Origin: Athripsodes cinereus
Taxonomy: Eukaryota; Arthropoda; Insecta; Trichoptera; Leptoceridae
Assembly: GCA_947579605.1 (NCBI GenBank)
Contig: OX388321.1
Location: 21,257,614-21,321,613 of the forward strand
Length of the DNA stretch: 64,000 bases
Reading direction: 5' to 3'
Positions 1 to 11,603 of this stretch are shown here, piece after piece (the first letter of the stretch is position 1; each line of letters begins with the position of its first letter). The notes under the pieces were generated by a model. It saw nothing but the letters and a program-made list of their open reading frames with translations. It ran no database searches and was not told the origin of the DNA. Position numbers and translations under genes: made by a program.

Positions 1-677
1 TTGATAGATAAACTGCCAAAACTTGTTGACCCTTGCGAACATATTGATTTAATAAAATAAAAAATCGAATATTTATTACCAATATTAGTTATTTACTAAA
101 AAATAAATAAAAAGCAGACTGACGAGATTTATTTAGGTACTTTTTGTTATATCAAAATACAAATTATTTGTACAATATATATATTTTTTATTCATCCTAT
201 CAAGCATATAAATACTATAGATTTTAGCAAACTTTTTTTAGTATACAAAAAATTGAGTTCATGTGGTGATTTTTGGTTTCAAAATATGAGAAATTTTATC
301 AAAAAAATATTTTTTTAGTAGGTTAATATCCATGAAAAAAACAAAAAAAAAGTTTTTCTTTTGTTCTATAATTGTAATTAGGTACTATCTAAATACTCTC
401 AATATTAAAATAAATATATGAAAGTTTGTAAGATTCTCGTGCATTTATGTACCAAACACACCCCCGAATTCGATTTTTAGAAATATGCTTTATTATAAAC
501 GAATACAATGAAGCTAAAATCGAGTTTTTTTTTAAAGTTAAAGTTTGATATTGGTAATTAATATTTGTTTTCATATTTTATCAAACCAAAATGTTCATAG
601 GGTCAACAAGTTTTGAGAGTTTGTGTACCAAACTTGTTAAAAATTGAATGTTTTATCGTTTTTGCTAAAAGGGCCCC
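1..677. mobile_element. piggyBac-like (TTAA) foldback element, cut by the window edge
   Basis: Bases 1-240 are the reverse complement of the sequence repeated at about 545-677 and again at 19110-19401, so the two arms face each other. The right end reads GGGCCCC followed by TTAA (678-681). A second family copy at 19.4 kb also ends in GGGGCCC then TTAA. TTAA is the target duplicated by piggyBac-type transposases. The left terminus and its TTAA lie outside the window. The middle (241-544) is AT-rich with no coding potential. Assignment to piggyBac rests only on TTAA and the shared end. Confidence 0.5.
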
Positions 678-733
678 TTAAGTGTGATGCGTCAACACGT
701 CATACGTGCTTATTGACTACCAGTGCTGATTAA

Positions 734-1721
734 CCCTAGAGTGCTCGCGCTATGAGCATTTTGCCGCCCGCAGCAAAAAAATCGTGATATTTTTTACACG
801 ATTCATTTGTCACGGTCAAGAGTCTTAGTAGCTGGCCCCCTGTATTTCACTGCCTTGTCTTAGTAATTTAAAGAAAATCGGTGCATGGGTGACTGTAGGA
901 GCCATCAGTTGTTGTCGGTGTGTCGCGTTTGGCGGCAAATTGCTAACTGCGCGACTACTCACGTAAGTAAAATTCGTGTGTCTGTTTTTTTTAAATAGTT
1001 GAAATATTATTGATTTTCATTGCACGTAATGTTGTTTCATTTAAATATCGTAATAATATTGATATTTAGTTTGTTTTGATTAATCATTTGGGTTTTATTC
1101 ATTAGTTTATTTTAGATCTTTTTAGGTAAGCAACGGGCGAAGTATACCTACGGAATGATTAAGAAAAACACACAAACAGTTTCGTGGTTGGAAGAGGAGT
1201 CTGGTTTTGAAGAAGCTGGTGAATAGCTGAGAAACCAAATCACCCAATTTGTTCTATCGGAACATAAAAATATATCTTCAGGTGTATGTGCAGTATGTCC
1301 ATCCAGGAAAAATAGAAGGACAAAAAAGGGTGCAACAGATGCGCAAAGTTACTGTGCAACGAACATTATATATACATGTCTCAGCACTGTTTTGCTGAAA
1401 TACATGTCGAAGATGATGAAAACGTAATTTTGTTATCAATTTTAATTTTTCTTTTTTTTTATTTAGGTTAAGATGAAAATGTTGTTGAAATTCAAGAAAT
1501 TTTACCAAAGTAGGTACCTACCTATATTTTTTTTATAATACTAAATATAAATATTTAATAAATGTTACTTTTTCTGATAGTTTATGTTTTATTCTATCCA
1601 TTAAAAATCATTGCAAATGTGTTTAACCATTATTTGCAAAAAAAATCAATTAAAGTATGGGCGGCAAAATGCTCCCCACGCGAGCACTCACGTTTCACGG
1701 AAAGGCGCGACTACTCTAGGG
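734..1721. mobile_element. Non-autonomous piggyBac-like element with TTAA target duplications
   Basis: The ends are CCCTAGAGTGCTCGCGC on the left and, inverted, CCCTAGAGTAGTCGCGC on the right. Each is bounded by TTAA (730-733 and 1722-1725). CCCTAGA termini and TTAA duplications are hallmarks of piggyBac. Both ends carry an inner inverted block, AGCATTTTGCCGCCC, within about 35-60 bp of the terminus. A related block (TTTGGCGGCAAATTGCT and GCGCGACTACTCACGT) sits at 929-963. At 988 bp it is too short for an intact transposase, and a broken C-terminal tail lies inside it. Confidence 0.85.
1220..1425 (+). pseudogene. Decayed piggyBac transposase C-terminal cysteine-rich tail
   Basis: Translation inside the piggyBac-like element gives a lysine/arginine-rich stretch with CAVCP near 1287-1300. 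After a frame break, the text reads SQHCFAEIHVEDDEN near 1379-1422. The order Cys-x2-Cys, basic linker, Cys, then Cys/His pairs followed by an acidic end resembles the cysteine-rich (RING/PHD-like) domain that closes piggyBac transposases and binds the element's ends. The frame is interrupted and no catalytic DDD domain remains. The element therefore looks like an internal deletion of an autonomous parent that kept only the final exon. Family identity is inferred from the cysteine pattern and its position next to the right terminus. Confidence 0.55.
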
Positions 1722-1725
1722 TTAA

Positions 1726-2123
1726 GCACCTACGTGATCACATCGTAGAACATTATAATGCATCTACCACACGACAACTAACTCTCAGGAACATGCATCA
1801 TATCAAGAGACTACGTCTCGACTATAATATTACATCGCAGATCATCTCAATCCCACAGCAATCAGGTGACTCATCACCTCATCTACTAAATCTTGTATCT
1901 AGGTACTAAAATAAAGATCCTAATATTCATGTCCTTATCTTTGCTTACATACATGGTAGATACATCCATCCACAATATTAGTACAAAATTGAATGCAAAT
2001 GATTCGAGATTTAAGAACATATACATAGATTACTATAATACGTCAGCCGTAGTGGCACGGAGTCAAAGTTCTTGCCTGTAAGTATTCACGAGTTTCGGGG
2101 TCGATTTATCATCATCATCGCCC
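1726..2123. other. No gene recognised
   Basis: Moderately AT-rich sequence with short open frames only. No coding signature, RNA gene or terminal repeat was seen. Confidence 0.5.
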
Positions 2124-2453
2124 TCAACGTTCCTCTCGGGAGCACAGGGCAGAAACCAGCCTCCTCCATTCAGAGCGTCTCTGTGCCAATTGTGTCACCT
2201 CTTTCCACGACATTCCTTGCGCTCTGATATCGTTGTCATAGGAACGGTGCATTGTGAAAGAGGGACGCCCGGGCCGACGGAACCCCTGCGGACGGAAGAA
2301 CAGTGTTCTTTTTGGCCAACAATCATTAGGCGTTCTCAAAACATGTCCCTGCCAGGAACATCGTCTCTCCTGTATTACGGAGATTACAGGTCTCTGCTGG
2401 GTGCACCGGCGCACAGCATCATTTGTAACATGTTCATACCATTTGACATCCAA
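2124..2453 (-). pseudogene. LINE B 3'-end ORF fragment (C-terminus of an endonuclease/reverse transcriptase)
   Basis: An open minus-strand frame of 109 codons carries the pattern WQGHVLRTPNDCWPKRTLF, then GRPS, then a tryptophan-rich end (EWRRLVSALCS). This W-GH-R...GRP...W order is typical of the region after the reverse-transcriptase domain of many insect LINEs. A second, plus-strand copy lies at 50137-50350 and shares NDIRA-GMSW and SEWR-LVSALCS. No RT motif remains, so this is a 5'-truncated copy. Clade not assigned. Confidence 0.65.
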
Positions 2454-2559
2454 AATCCTTCTAAGACACTTGTTTTTAAAGCTTAGTATCTTCCGCTCTT
2501 GAGCCTTGGTTAAGATTTATGGCCAGATCTCGATTTATGGCCAGAGTAAAATAAAAGAT

Positions 2560-2697
2560 TATTTATTTATTTTATTCTTCACTGTACATTGTTTACAATA
2601 ATACAAATTAACAAAGAAAATATAATTTATACAATTCAATGCACAGAGGTCGAGTTTATCGCTAAAATGCGATGTCTTCCAACTAACCCAACTAAAG
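2560..2697 (-). repeat. LINE E 3' untranslated region, minus strand
   Basis: Matches the family seen at 52786-53095, 48578-48740 and 63803-63915. Read on the minus strand it has TTGGTTAGTTGGAAGA, a short GCGAT/ATCGC stem region, GAGGTC/CTCTGTGCATTG, ACTGTACATTG... and an AATAAAATAAATAAATAA tail. This is the common end of a LINE whose coding region is lost here. Confidence 0.6.
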
Positions 2698-2789
2698 ATT
2701 ACTATTTATAAACTGTCCTGGGTCTATAAAAAAGGCAGATAAATCGAAGTCCCAAGATTTCTGCACTATCTGGGTGGTCGATGAGTCTT

Positions 2790-2960
2790 TCAGTTGCCCT
2801 GAGTCTGGTTATTAAATGAATGTACCTACGTATTTGGTACATTATGTTTTATGTAAGTATTGTCACATTAGTATCCATAACACAAAACTCATAATATCTC
2901 AGTTTGAGATCGGCTCGATCTATGTAAATTGCCTACATTAATTATATTTTGTGTTAAAAC
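2790..2960 (+). repeat. SINE C body, degenerate copy
   Basis: Shares the order 'GTTAGTACCC...ATTCATATCT...TTTGGGACTAGCTCGAT' with the better copies at 58465-58665, 17120-17290 and 8362-8600, in weathered form (TTAGTATCC, CTCATAATATCTCAGTTTG, GGCTCGATCTATGT). The tRNA-like head is not recognisable. Confidence 0.45.
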
Positions 2961-4124
2961 GTAATAAGCAGCTTCATAATAGGCCAAATGTAGGTTAAAT
3001 ACAAAAAAGGTATCCACTAAAATCTTTGGAAACTGCGGAAGGAGATAGAAGAAAAATCCTAGAATAAGCTGGCTAGGACAGGCGTCAAACTTGTGAAATA
3101 AGTTTGAACTACTACTATTCTGTACTATACAATCACGATATATTCCACATGAACATTATTAAACATTTTTAATATAAATACAACTAACAAAAAGACACAT
3201 TTGTTATAAATTTTTCATGGCTGCATTTTCAAGAGAAACGCTCTAGAGTGAAGGAAGAAAACGAAGGTAAAGTTTTATTATTATTATTAGGGTGAAGGAA
3301 AATTTGAAGGCTATCAAAAGACAATAATGGGTATAGTTTTTTTTATCGCAATTTAGATTTGTGAGAATTTTTCATCTCAAGGACTTGACGAAATGAAAGC
3401 GTTTTGTTTTAGTTTCTATTTTTTTCTTCTATCGCGTGGAAGTTTATTTTCATTATAATATTCTGAACAGTGCCTTAAGGAATATATCATTCTATAATAA
3501 ATAATCAAGATTGTTCGTCAATAATAACAAATTAAACATAGTCAAAAGAACTATCACATGGTTCAGTCATGTTGAGAAAATAAATTAACACAGACACGAG
3601 AGGAAAACAATTGTAATATTTACTATTTTCAGAAGGAAGATGGCAGAAAGGCTAGTGTTTCAGCCTTAAAGAAGCAGGCAAAGACAAACGTCAAACTGTG
3701 TTAAAAATCTCGAAGTGGCTAGAGGTTTTGTAAGCAGGAATGGAAAAAATCTGTAGACGAAATACCTAGGTGCTATGGCCCCAGACCCAAATAAGAAAAG
3801 GGAAAGATATTTATGAAAGTGTGCATTTTTAAGTTTCATTTATAATTTAAGTGATGTGAGTAGAATATCACCCTCAAATTAAGCATTCAATATTGAGTCC
3901 CAAATCCTCTTTAGCCTTTGAATGGTCTTCGCCTCCAAAATATTGCCTTTCCATTCTGAGCAGTGGATAGCCATTAGCCAGTCATCTTAAGCACTTATAT
4001 TATCGCACTTCTGATATTATCGCATAGCCATTGTTTTGGTCTGCCTAATGGTTTTCTGTGCCTATTTTTATAAAAAGATAGGTAATAAAAAATCCATCAC
4101 TATTGCACCGCTTTCCTTGTGGAA
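2961..4124. other. No gene recognised
   Basis: AT-rich sequence. A fragment near 3115-3150 weakly resembles the SINE A 3' end (ACAATCACGATATATTCCAC). No open frame with protein character. Confidence 0.45.
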
Positions 4125-4270
4125 ACAGGAAGGGTGTTTCAATGATTACGAATCGGCATAGGTTGGTTTAAATGCACTTTGCTTATGGCATGTTTAACAA
4201 CCCCACTAATTCCAATTTCAAACTATGTATTATGCTCGACATTTGTTGAGCATACGTGTGAACCAACAGT
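4125..4270 (+). repeat. Dispersed repeat, pair member 1
   Basis: Similar in order and direction to 21758-21905. Both have GAAACAGG-(A)GAAGG, a TACGAATYGGC block, AAGTGCACTTT or AATGCACTTTG, an AATTCC-TTTCAAACT block and ATGCTC...CATYTGTT. This shows a dispersed repeat of about 145 bp. No coding sense and no obvious terminal repeat. Confidence 0.5.
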
Positions 4271-4809
4271 TACCATCTTTATGATTGTGTTCGAGGCTGA
4301 TGAAGAACTATACTATTCTTCTATGTTTAACACTTAAAATATCAATTTCTAGTATTACTACTATTCATTGAAAAAAAAATAGTTTGATAATTATTACAGA
4401 ATTCTCAACAATGTCGGGTGCAATAGTTAGAATTAGGAAACGTAAAGACAATATACTAAGTATATATAATAATATGTAGGAAGGTATATAGAAAACATAC
4501 AGAGTAATAATGTGATTAGGAGATTTTAGTAATAAGATAAACAATATTTACTCGAGAGGATGGTGTGTTATGGAGAAAATAATACAATAAAAGAATTGAC
4601 TAGAAAAAACAACAACTCGTATATATTTATTTACACAACATTCTGACACAGGTTTGGTCAACTCTGAAAGTGGTTTGTTTCATATAACATAATAATATGG
4701 AAGAGAAAAAAATAAAATTTTAAATGTTCTGTAGAAGAAAAGTATTATAATTCCATGCATTTATCCCACGGAATTCTCGGAATTCGGATCTCTACGGAAT
4801 TCATCAGTC
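4271..4809. other. No gene recognised
   Basis: AT-rich flank upstream of the LINE A pseudogene. GGAATTC occurs several times at 4770-4802, just before similarity to the LINE begins. Confidence 0.4.
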
Positions 4810-6279
4810 TGAGTGGGCTGAGGACTCTCGAATGGTGTCATGCACTCTTTAACCAGTGTTGAAGGGAAGGTTGCACACCAGAAGACTGGAGAAAAGCTGT
4901 GATATGCCCCCTATACAAAGGAAAGGGGTCAAGACTAGAATGCGGGAGTTATCGGGCCATCAGTCTGCTGAGCTCGGTGGGGAAACTGTATGCAAGAATA
5001 CTGATTGAAAGAGTTCGAAAAGTAACTGAGACGAATGTATGGGATGTACAAAATGCCTTTCAGAGTGGTAGAGAGTGTGTTGACCAGATTTTTTCCTTGC
5101 GAATGGTGACAGAGAAGGAGAAACACCAGAAGCTTTTCTGCGCGTCTGTTGATCTCGAAAAGGCTAATGATAGAGTAGATCGTGAGAAAATGTGGCAAGT
5201 ACTATCAATGTGTGGGGTGGGTAGTCGGCTTATTCGCGCCATTGCGTCCTTATATACAGGAAGCTCTGCTTGTGTTAGAGTGAACAATAACCTGTCGGAA
5301 TGGTTCACACTGACCAAAGGAGTAAAGCAAGGGTGCGTTATGTCGCCATGGCTTTTTAACCTATACATTGATCATTGTATTCGTCCATTGAAAGAGATGA
5401 ATGTAGGTGTTGATATGAATGGGATAAATATAAGGGCGTTAATTTTTGCCGATGATTTGGTATTGATGGCTGAAAGTGAAAGTGATCTACAGCGAATGAT
5501 AACGTGTGTGTATGAAAATTGTGCGATTAATGGATTAAGAATGAATGCAAAAAAGACAAAAATTATGGTGTTTGAAAGAGGAAGTGAGAGAACAGTATGC
5601 CAGGTAATGATTGACAACGAAATGCTAGAGCAAGTTGACGAATGTGTGTACTTAGTTAGTTTGTTCACGAGAGATGGAAATGTGAAAGCGATATTGAAAG
5701 GAGAAAAGTTGCTGGCAATAAGGTAAATGGTGCAATCCGACCAATAATTGCGAATAGAAACATATCTACCACAGCTAAAAAGTTGGTGCACTCTGCTATC
5801 TTAGTGCCAACACTTATGTATGCAAGTGAGACGTGGACATGGTTATAGAAGGATGAAAGTGGCATAAATGCAGTAGAAATGAGATCGTTGAGAAGGATGT
5901 GTGGTAAAAGTCTGAGAGATCGTGTGCGTAACAGTGATATACGAAAGGAATGTAGCATGAAAGTTGGTGTAATTACAGGGATGAATGTGAATAAGTTAAG
6001 ATGGTTTGGGCACGTGGAAAGAATGAATGAGGACAGAATGACTAAGAAGATATATTTGGCTGAGACGAATGGTGCTCGGAGACGTGGATGTCCGAGGATC
6101 AAATGGCAAGATAATTTAAATCAAATCCTGCAGGACGGTCACATGTTGAGCACATTGAACAGGAGAGCATGCATGAGGAATTTTATGACAGTGACGGAAG
6201 CGAAAGATGTATGCAAGGATAGAAGGATGTGGCACTCGATCCTTTCTGCTTACCCCGCGAGGGAAGCGGCGTGATGGTA
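4810..6279 (+). pseudogene. LINE A: non-LTR retrotransposon reverse-transcriptase pseudogene with 3' end
   Basis: The longest open piece (4899-5726, 275 codons) is a LINE reverse transcriptase. ICPLYKGKG and YRAISLLSSVGKLYARI lie at the fingers, SVDLEKANDRVDR is motif A (Asp kept, the usual Tyr replaced by Asn), TKGVKQGCVMSPWLFNLY is motif B and FADDLVLM is motif C. The coding sense starts near 4810 but has a TGA at about 4856. It shifts frame near 5680 and meets an in-frame TAG at 5846. It then runs through MYASETWTW, RSLRRMCGKSLRDRVRN and LRWFGHVERM to a stop at 6274. The copy ends in CGTGATGGTA and a short TATG tail. The first ORF and endonuclease are absent, so it is a 5'-truncated dead copy. 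The simple-repeat tail suggests an RTE-like lineage, not proven. Confidence 0.85.
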
Positions 6280-6283
6280 TGTA

Positions 6284-6440
6284 TGTATGTTTATCCCGTC
6301 ACGACATCTTCAACAAGTGGGGTTGCCAGCAGATAAATGATTTTAATAAACATGCAAGTCGTTCTCTTAAAACGTGATTTTTCACGAATAGCTGTCTTTT
6401 GAAAGACACTTGAAAACTAAAAGAAGTAAGAGGGAGGCCC
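6284..6440 (-). repeat. SINE-like family A, degenerate minus-strand copy abutting LINE A
   Basis: Reads CCCGTCACGACATCTTCAAC and AGTGGGGTTGCCAGCAGA, then AATAAACATGCAAG and GACACTTGAAAACT, matching the 20608-20842 family in reverse. It lies tail to tail with the LINE A copy, a few bases from its TATG tail. Confidence 0.6.
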
Positions 6441-7023
6441 ACATATATAACTCCTCCTCCAAACACTAAATTTTTTTTTTGGAGAATAATTGATGAATAA
6501 TTTTGAGAAATTTAATCTGATAATTTTTAGTTGGCAAAACCTGAAAAATATTCGAACAAAACCATATTAAGTAACACATATAGCTGTTAATAACACAATA
6601 TTCTACGAATGAAACAATATAGATGCTTATTATGTCTACATCAATGCTTACACCTATTTATAGTAGAATTATACATTTTACTTTTACCCTTGAATCTTTC
6701 AGTAAAAACAATATCTGCGAAAATAAAGAAAATATTATTTACCCCGTCATACCAAAAAATTCAGTGGGTCAGAGATCGTACTGCAATTTTTGATATTACG
6801 GGGTGAATATTTTTTTTTATAGCTAGTTCAATGACTCAATCACGAACTTACCACCCACTATCTTCACAAACTACCACACCCACTTACTCATTAATTCCTT
6901 CACTTACTAACATTTGTGGTTCATTACTGAAGGATTTCAAGGAGTGAAGAGGCTGCTAGTTTGAGCGATATTTAACGTTGGTGGCACCTGATATAGTACT
7001 CAAAGAAAGAGAATATTATGTTT
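6441..7023. other. No gene recognised
   Basis: AT-rich. The open frame at 6609-6806 has a hydrophobic, low-complexity translation without family features. Confidence 0.4.
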
Positions 7024-7560
7024 TACCTACAAGTAGTGATGTGAGAAGAGAAAATTCTCCAAAGAAATTTCTCGAGAACGAGAAATTTCTCCGAGAATTT
7101 CTCCTCTGATGGAAGAGAAATTTCTCTCCATAATTTTTCGTAGTGGTATTATGATCTTTCGCCCAGTACTTTTCGCAGCCAACCTGATTGATCCAAATTT
7201 GTGGGGCTGAGTAAGGCCCAAATCAGAGGTTTTTAACACTTTTTTCCATGTACGTACCTGCAATTTTTTTTAACTTAAATATGGGCATGTGGGGTGTCAA
7301 ACATCAAGATTTTACATCAGTTATTAGCACTTTTTTCTATGTAGGTACCTAACATTTTTTTGTTTCCATAATTAATTGGTGATAAATTGTCTCAACACTT
7401 GTACATTGTTATTGATTGATTGAATAAATTATTTATTATTATTATACAGTGAAATAAAAAAACAAAAAAAATCTCGGAAAATTCTCTACTTCGAGAAATT
7501 TACCGTGAAATTTTTCGGTAAATTTCTCCAAAACTTATTTCTTGAGAATTCCACAACACC
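7024..7560. repeat. GAGAAATTTCTC-rich repeat block
   Basis: Clusters of GAGAAATTTCTC-type palindromic words occur at 7040-7135 and 7470-7555. Between them at about 7272-7305 is the inverted form of GACACCCCACATGCCCATA. The same two ingredients recur at 9050-9460, indicating one degenerate repeat family. The open frame inside (7027-7263, minus) is made of this repeat and is not taken as a gene. Confidence 0.45.
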
Positions 7561-8361
7561 ACCTACAAGATGTTTTAAGAAAATAAATTTTAATATCCCT
7601 ATTCAAACATTTTACAAAACATTCTATCACATCTATTCAGAAATTATATTCAGGAAAGGAATTCCGACACATCTGTTTTAAATGCCATTAAGAGCCTATA
7701 TCCAATTTCTTTTATCAGATGAAAAGTCTCTGAAAACATTTTTCATGGTTAACTGAGAACGCTTACAGTAGAGTAGGTACATGTGCCAAGATTTGAAAAG
7801 GAGTTGACATGAGATTTTTTTATTAAGGATTCAGGGCAAGCCTTAAACTGTCATTTCAAAATATATGCTTCGTAAAAGTAGACATGACTACAATTCAGTG
7901 CTTAAGTTCTGGAAACTTTAAAAAATCTTTGAGATATGGTTGTAAGAAATGATTTATTTATTCGTTTTTTACTGTACGATTACAAATATAGAAATGATAC
8001 ATTCAAATTAGAATCCGTCCGTATTCTTTAAAACTTCTCCTTTACCGAGTCTATTGCGCAAGATTAATTTTAAAGATGCAAGCTTTTTCAGTTGTAAGCA
8101 TTTTCAATAAGAACAATTTTCGAAATCTCATTGCCTGTTCAAATCCATGAATTGTATTGTATTATTCTACTACTACTACTACTATACCATCACGGCATAT
8201 CCCACAAGTATATTATTCTACGACAGGAATTTTGGATTTTGTCGTAAGACCCGTCATCTGGAATTTACTCCTCGAAGACCTTCGTAAAAAGCATCGATTA
8301 TAATTATAATTGCTCTCATTTATATTTAAAAGGAGGAGAAATTATGGGATCAGACATCTAC
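7561..8361. other. No gene recognised; small repeat scraps
   Basis: Contains a possible LINE E end near 7947-8010 (ATTTATTTATTCG, TTTTACTGTACGATTAC) and a 30 bp scrap of SINE A 3' end, minus strand, at 8186-8216 (ACCATCACGGCATATCCCAC). Confidence 0.4.
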
Positions 8362-8600
8362 AAGAATGTTGTGCCCCAAACTCTTGCCACTGAATCGCGA
8401 GGTTCTAGGTTTGATTTCTGGTCAGGGCAAAAATGAAGAATGACTTTTCAAATTGTTCTGGGTTTGCGTTTTACATGTTTATGTTTAGTCCGTTGTATAT
8501 TTTTGTGCCATCGCGTTAGTACCCATAATACAAGATTCCTTTTTTAGTTTGGGACTAGCTGAATTTGTATAAACTGTTATTAAATTGGAATTGACCTTAT
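8362..8600 (+). repeat. SINE C with weak tRNA-like head
   Basis: A tRNA-like segment (CAAACTCTTGCCACTGAATC...GGTTCTAGGTTTGATTTC, a B-box-like word) is followed by the family body GTTTTACATG...GTTTAGTCCG...GTTAGTACCCATAATAC...TTTGGGACTAGCT. This order matches the clearer copy at 58465-58665. SINEs of this type are copied by a LINE partner and carry an internal RNA polymerase III promoter. Confidence 0.6.
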
Positions 8601-9049
8601 TACCTATATTTCTACACAATTATAGCTATTGTAAGTAAATGAATCACAGGGAACAATCGAAAATCACTCGTACCGGATGGAATGCCTTAAATGAATGATA
8701 ATGCTCACGCCGAGAACACCTCGATTATCTATGCGAAGATAAAAGCTACGGATCATACTAAAAGCTGAATCGGGTCTCATGGGATAGAGTGCAAAAGAAA
8801 GATGTAAGACTTTGTTGCAAACCAAATCACAGAATTGAGACAAGAGAGAGAGTTGAATTTAATTAGATAGATTGCTTTTGAATGATCCACTTAGGTATCT
8901 ACATACCTTGCCATCAAATCGAAAGGACAACATTATTTCCTTGAAATCGATATTGATAAGTAAGGTCACATTACTGCAAGAGATACTTTTTCAATTACTA
9001 GCTTTTATAACCAGGTATCGTTCAGGCTTAAGTTAACAGATAACCATGC
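8601..9049. other. No gene recognised
   Basis: AT-rich sequence. Nothing coding or repeated was recognised. Confidence 0.45.
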
Positions 9050-9460
9050 AAATTCATGAGTGAAAATGACATTATCGTATTAAAAAAAAATGTAGTAAGC
9101 GCTTTTGAAAAAACTCGATGTTTGACACCCCATATGCCCATATTTAGATTAACAAAAAAGGTGGGTAACTACGTGGAAAAAAGTGTTTTAAACATTTTAT
9201 GTTCGACAACCCACATGTCCATACTTGAGTACAAATTAATAGGTGAGAAGAAATTTTCATATAATAATAAAAAAAATAAAAAAAATTAATAGGTGAGAGG
9301 AAAGAGAAAATTTCTTCTCAAGCAAAACCTGAGAGGAAAAAAGTACTTAAAACCGCTTCCTACTGAAAAAGTTTGTTGTTTGACACCGCACATGCCCATA
9401 TTTAAGTAATCAAAATAATAGGTTGGTACCTAAGTGCAGATACATACTTACATAATAATT
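9050..9460. repeat. Degenerate tandem block with 'cacatgcccatattta' motif
   Basis: The motif TTGACACCCCATATGCCCAT occurs at about 9121. Related words GTTCGACAACCCACATGTCC and GTTTGACACCGCACATGCCC occur at about 9202 and 9377. Each follows a GAAAAA-GT-TTTAAA-like stretch and is followed by ATAGGTKGGTA or AATAGGTGAGAG. The same material, inverted, is in 7024-7560. Confidence 0.5.
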
Positions 9461-9486
9461 ATATTCAAACGGACTAGAATATATAT

Positions 9487-9712
9487 ATATTTTTTAAATT
9501 TTTCTTTTTTTTTTTTTTTTTTTTTTTTTTCTTTTTTTTATTTAAGATATATCTGGGTTTTGTTGTAAACCCAGATATAACTTTATACACCTTCCACAGT
9601 AAGCTAAAAGCTTGTGTCGTGAAAGGGGAGTTTGCCGGCACCTGGGATCGAACCGCGGACCCCTTATTCAAGAGGCCGAGACTCTACCTCCAGGCTACCG
9701 ACGAACTCTTTT
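9487..9712 (-). repeat. SINE B, full-length, minus strand
   Basis: Read on the minus strand: a tRNA-like head GTCGGTAGCCTGGAGGTAGA (A-box region), then GCGGTTCGATCCCAGGTGCC (B box). The body follows: CAAACTCCCCTTTCACGACA, CAAGCTTTTAGCTTACTGT, GGAAGGTGTATAAAGTT and a CTGGGTTTAC/AACCCAG stem. A long A-rich tail (poly-T on this strand at about 9505-9530) closes it. Further copies are at 33738-33932 and 46558-46748, with a head-less one at 52631-52726 and a diverged one at 55788-55930. Confidence 0.8.
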
Positions 9713-11603
9713 TTCGAACGAATATTTCTGTGAAGATTCATTTTCTAATGTCGCTTCCGCAGTCACATAATAATATTATCTATCTTTTAGAAGGAAACAC
9801 TCTTCTGAGTCTCTGACCTACATTTCTCCAATATTGCTTAATGTTATTAACTGCACTAATATAATAATTTCGACAGATACATTAGCGTTTCTTTCCTCTG
9901 ATCTTTTCATCTCTTCTTCTTTCATTTTCATTCTTTTAAAGCTTTCTAAATCTCATTTTTCAGTTTTATTTTTTGAATTATCAGTAAATGATTTAAAATT
10001 TACCAATTAATTGGGTTCTTTTTTTGTAACACGCCTAGGTATATCAGTAGATTCTATTTTCTTAGTTTTTATTAAATATACCTATACATTAGTATAACCA
10101 AAAAGAAAAAAGCAATAAAAAGTATGAACTCTGCAATTACAATTATCCAACATTATTTTGAATTTCCGCTGAAAAGGGTGATAATAAAAGTACATAATGT
10201 TTATTTTCATTACTTATTTCACCCAAATACATTTCAAGAATATTCAAAGTTAAAATATTCTAAACTTTCAACTCGGCAATGAATACTTGACGAGCCTAAA
10301 ACGCTTTAACAAAAGTGGTGAATTTCATAAAACCGCAATACCACCGAATTGCTTGAGATTTTAGCTTCAGCCTGGTACACAGGACCTACTCTATAAACAA
10401 GTATACCAAGTACCATTTTTAGTAGATACCACGACCCACACGCGATTTGGAGGCTTTGAAGGTATCATTCTGGTGATGGGTAGTTACAAGTCGAATCTTT
10501 TTATAGAGAAATTATTAGATTTAACATTGTCAGATATGCCGTTCTTATCTTGACACAGTGTATAAGTGATTTGGTGTCAGATCGCAAAAGTATCTCGTTT
10601 TTATGGTGTGTTGCCAGTGTTGCCGTGGTTGTACGAGTATATGTACCTGCCCATGTACTATTGAGTGTGTTGAACCTCAAATTGTTATATTATGCTGATA
10701 ATATTTCTATTGTTTTTAATTATTTAAGATTTTACTGTATTATTATTTCTTATTTTGTATTGAGGATTGCAAAATGTTTTATGTTTATTATATATGTATC
10801 GTAAAAGACAAATGCCGTATATTGATTTAAATAAATAAAATAATTCAGAAATGGAGTAAGAAAACTGTGAGAATTTGAAATAGGATGGGATAGATAAATT
10901 GTAATGAAACAAAATATAAAGTAGTTCCACCGGTAACAGTATCAATTTGCGAGCTGATTTTTGTAAGTTTTTCTCTCATCATCAGAGTTCAGTGAGGGTG
11001 TCTGACTGTGTGGCACTGAGCAGTCTATTTTGTCACAACTTCTGAAATTTTCTGTGTTTTTTTATGTACTTAAATAAATCCTTCATAAAATATACATACT
11101 TTGTTCGCCCAGTCTATAGATATACCCAAAGGGCATTAGCTGCCCCTCTCCTTAAGCGGCTCGAAAATTTGTATTAAATTATAAGAAAAGTATAGAAAAT
11201 TGGCATCGAAGTGGAAAGCTGCCCCCTTGAAGTAAGGCGATTAAATATTCAAGGTTGCTCTAAAATTGTTGAACAAAATCAAGTAGAATGTGAAAAATTT
11301 CGAATTCTTTACCAAAATGAAAATTTGAACTTAATACGAGCGTTTCATCACTTGAATTTCTTCGCACACGGGTCTCAATAAAGAACCATTATCTCTAATA
11401 TGAAAGTCAAAATTATTTTAAACAAACAAATCGTAGGCAACATTATAAAGGTATGTGATTCTCATAATCGTGATTACTTAACATTAGAAGAATGATCGCT
11501 TCATTATGTTTTGATTGAAAATTCAAAAGAGCGCGAAATGTAGCTAAATCTATATTGATGACTTTTGGTTCTCGATTTTTATTTATTCTCTATTTCTATC
11601 TAC
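9713..11603. other. No gene recognised; possible LINE F 3' end at 10540-10850
   Basis: Mostly AT-rich. The stretch at about 10540-10850 ends in GTAAAAGACAAATGCCGTAT then TAAATAAATAAAATAA. This resembles the GTAAAAGGCTTACGCCCTAT...AATAAATAAATAAA ends at 48430-48490 and 14440-14500, so it is probably a LINE or cDNA 3' end. Open frames at 10550-10804 and 10724-10945 have no family features. Confidence 0.4.

Noticed and set aside
9619..9712. A true tRNA gene
   Set aside because: A- and B-box words are present but the cloverleaf is not maintained. The same body and poly-A tail recur in several copies, so it is a SINE.
10420..10480. Possible small exon on the minus strand
   Set aside because: Weak pyrimidine tract and a poor donor (GTATCT). 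Nothing else supports it.
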